Positions 5,569-5,901 of a stretch of 5,901 nucleotides of DNA are shown here, piece by piece; position 1 is the first letter of the stretch, and every line of letters begins with the position of its first letter. The DNA lies in the NCBI GenBank assembly GCA_013205275.1, contig JABMNG010000171.1:1-5901 (forward strand), written 5' to 3'. The notes below the pieces were generated by a model, which did no database searches, had not been told where the DNA came from, and saw only the letters and a list, made by a program, of their open reading frames with translations. The position numbers and the translations under genes are program-made. The DNA comes from Methylophilales bacterium (GTDB lineage: Bacteria > Pseudomonadota > Gammaproteobacteria > Burkholderiales > Methylophilaceae).

Positions 5569-5901
5569 TCAAATGTCCTGATAATAATGTTTTACTAAAT
5601 CGACCTCATTTTTAGAGCCCGCCACAACAGGGGCACGCTGATGAATATTATCTGACTTTATATCAAGAATACGATTAACACCATCCGTACATGAGCCCTT
5701 ACTTTGTTCAATGATCAATGCCATGGGATTAATTTCATACATAAGGCGAAGCCGTCCAGCACGCTCTGGTTTTTTATTGTCCTTGGGATACAAATAAATC
5801 CCGCCACGCGTTAGCACGCGGCTTAGATCTGCAACCATTGATCCAATCCATCGCATATTAAAATCTTTTTTTCTAACATCTGTCTCGCCTAATAAACAAT
5901 C
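5569..5901 (-). CDS. fbp: Fructose-1,6-bisphosphatase class I, C-terminal part (partial)
   Basis: This is the last 110 residues of class I FBPase, which removes the 1-phosphate of fructose-1,6-bisphosphate in the Calvin cycle and gluconeogenesis. The frame is open to the right edge (first codons DCLLGETDVRKKDFN), so the start is outside the window and about two thirds of a typical ~335-residue protein is unseen. Family motifs are clear: KDFNMRWIGSMVAD, LTRGGIYLYP (substrate-binding Tyr region), GRLRLMYEINPMA (with the metal-binding Glu), ILDI, and HQRAPVVAGSKNEV near the end. The visible part has no frameshift or lost key residue. It lies 43 nt before prk on the same strand, the usual cbbF-cbbP pairing, though the class also serves general gluconeogenesis. 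Confidence 0.95.
   Translation of the reverse strand, partial: DCLLGETDVRKKDFNMRWIGSMVADLSRVLTRGGIYLYPKDNKKPERAGRLRLMYEINPMALIIEQSKGSCTDGVNRILDIKSDNIHQRAPVVAGSKNEVDLVKHYYQDI

Overview
The window looks like part of the chromosome of an AT-rich autotrophic, or formerly autotrophic, proteobacterium. The evidence is a bacterial (class I) phosphoribulokinase, a class I fructose-1,6-bisphosphatase, and a proton-translocating transhydrogenase split into three subunits as in Rhodospirillum rubrum. A gammaproteobacterial or betaproteobacterial sulfur, iron or nitrogen oxidiser or symbiont would fit, but nothing here fixes the genus.

All confident genes lie on the minus strand and read right to left as one very compact block: fbp (3' part only, running off the right edge) - prk - a collapsed fba - tpiA - pntAa - pntAb - pntB, then after 60 nt a small one-helix membrane protein. 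From prk to pntB the genes overlap by 31, 8, 1 and 8 nt or are separated by 8 nt, so they are probably co-transcribed and partly translationally coupled. fbp, fba, tpiA and prk belong to the sugar-phosphate regeneration side of the Calvin-Benson-Bassham cycle. PntAaAbB uses the proton gradient to move hydride from NADH to NADP+, which would supply NADPH for reduction of 1,3-bisphosphoglycerate.

The striking feature is selective decay inside this operon. The class II aldolase gene survives only as a 72-codon open frame that joins the first ~14 residues of the family to its last ~50; the whole catalytic barrel is missing. The next gene, tpiA, is full length and keeps its catalytic Lys, His and Glu, but several nearly invariant residues are replaced, including GHSERR to GHSKRR and NWK to NLK. 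prk and the pnt genes keep their signature residues, as does the visible part of fbp. So the triose-phosphate to fructose-bisphosphate step appears lost or weakened at this locus, while the flanking steps look intact.

The left ~510 nt hold no confident gene. They contain a possible 3' end of a rightward gene (to position 50), a strong 19-bp imperfect hairpin (57-108), a 53-codon ORF with a good Shine-Dalgarno sequence (136-297), a promoter-like pair overlapped by a Fur-box-like sequence (271-309), a 25-codon hydrophobic ORF (349-426) and a small hairpin (403-422). No rRNA, tRNA, CRISPR array or insertion sequence was recognised.
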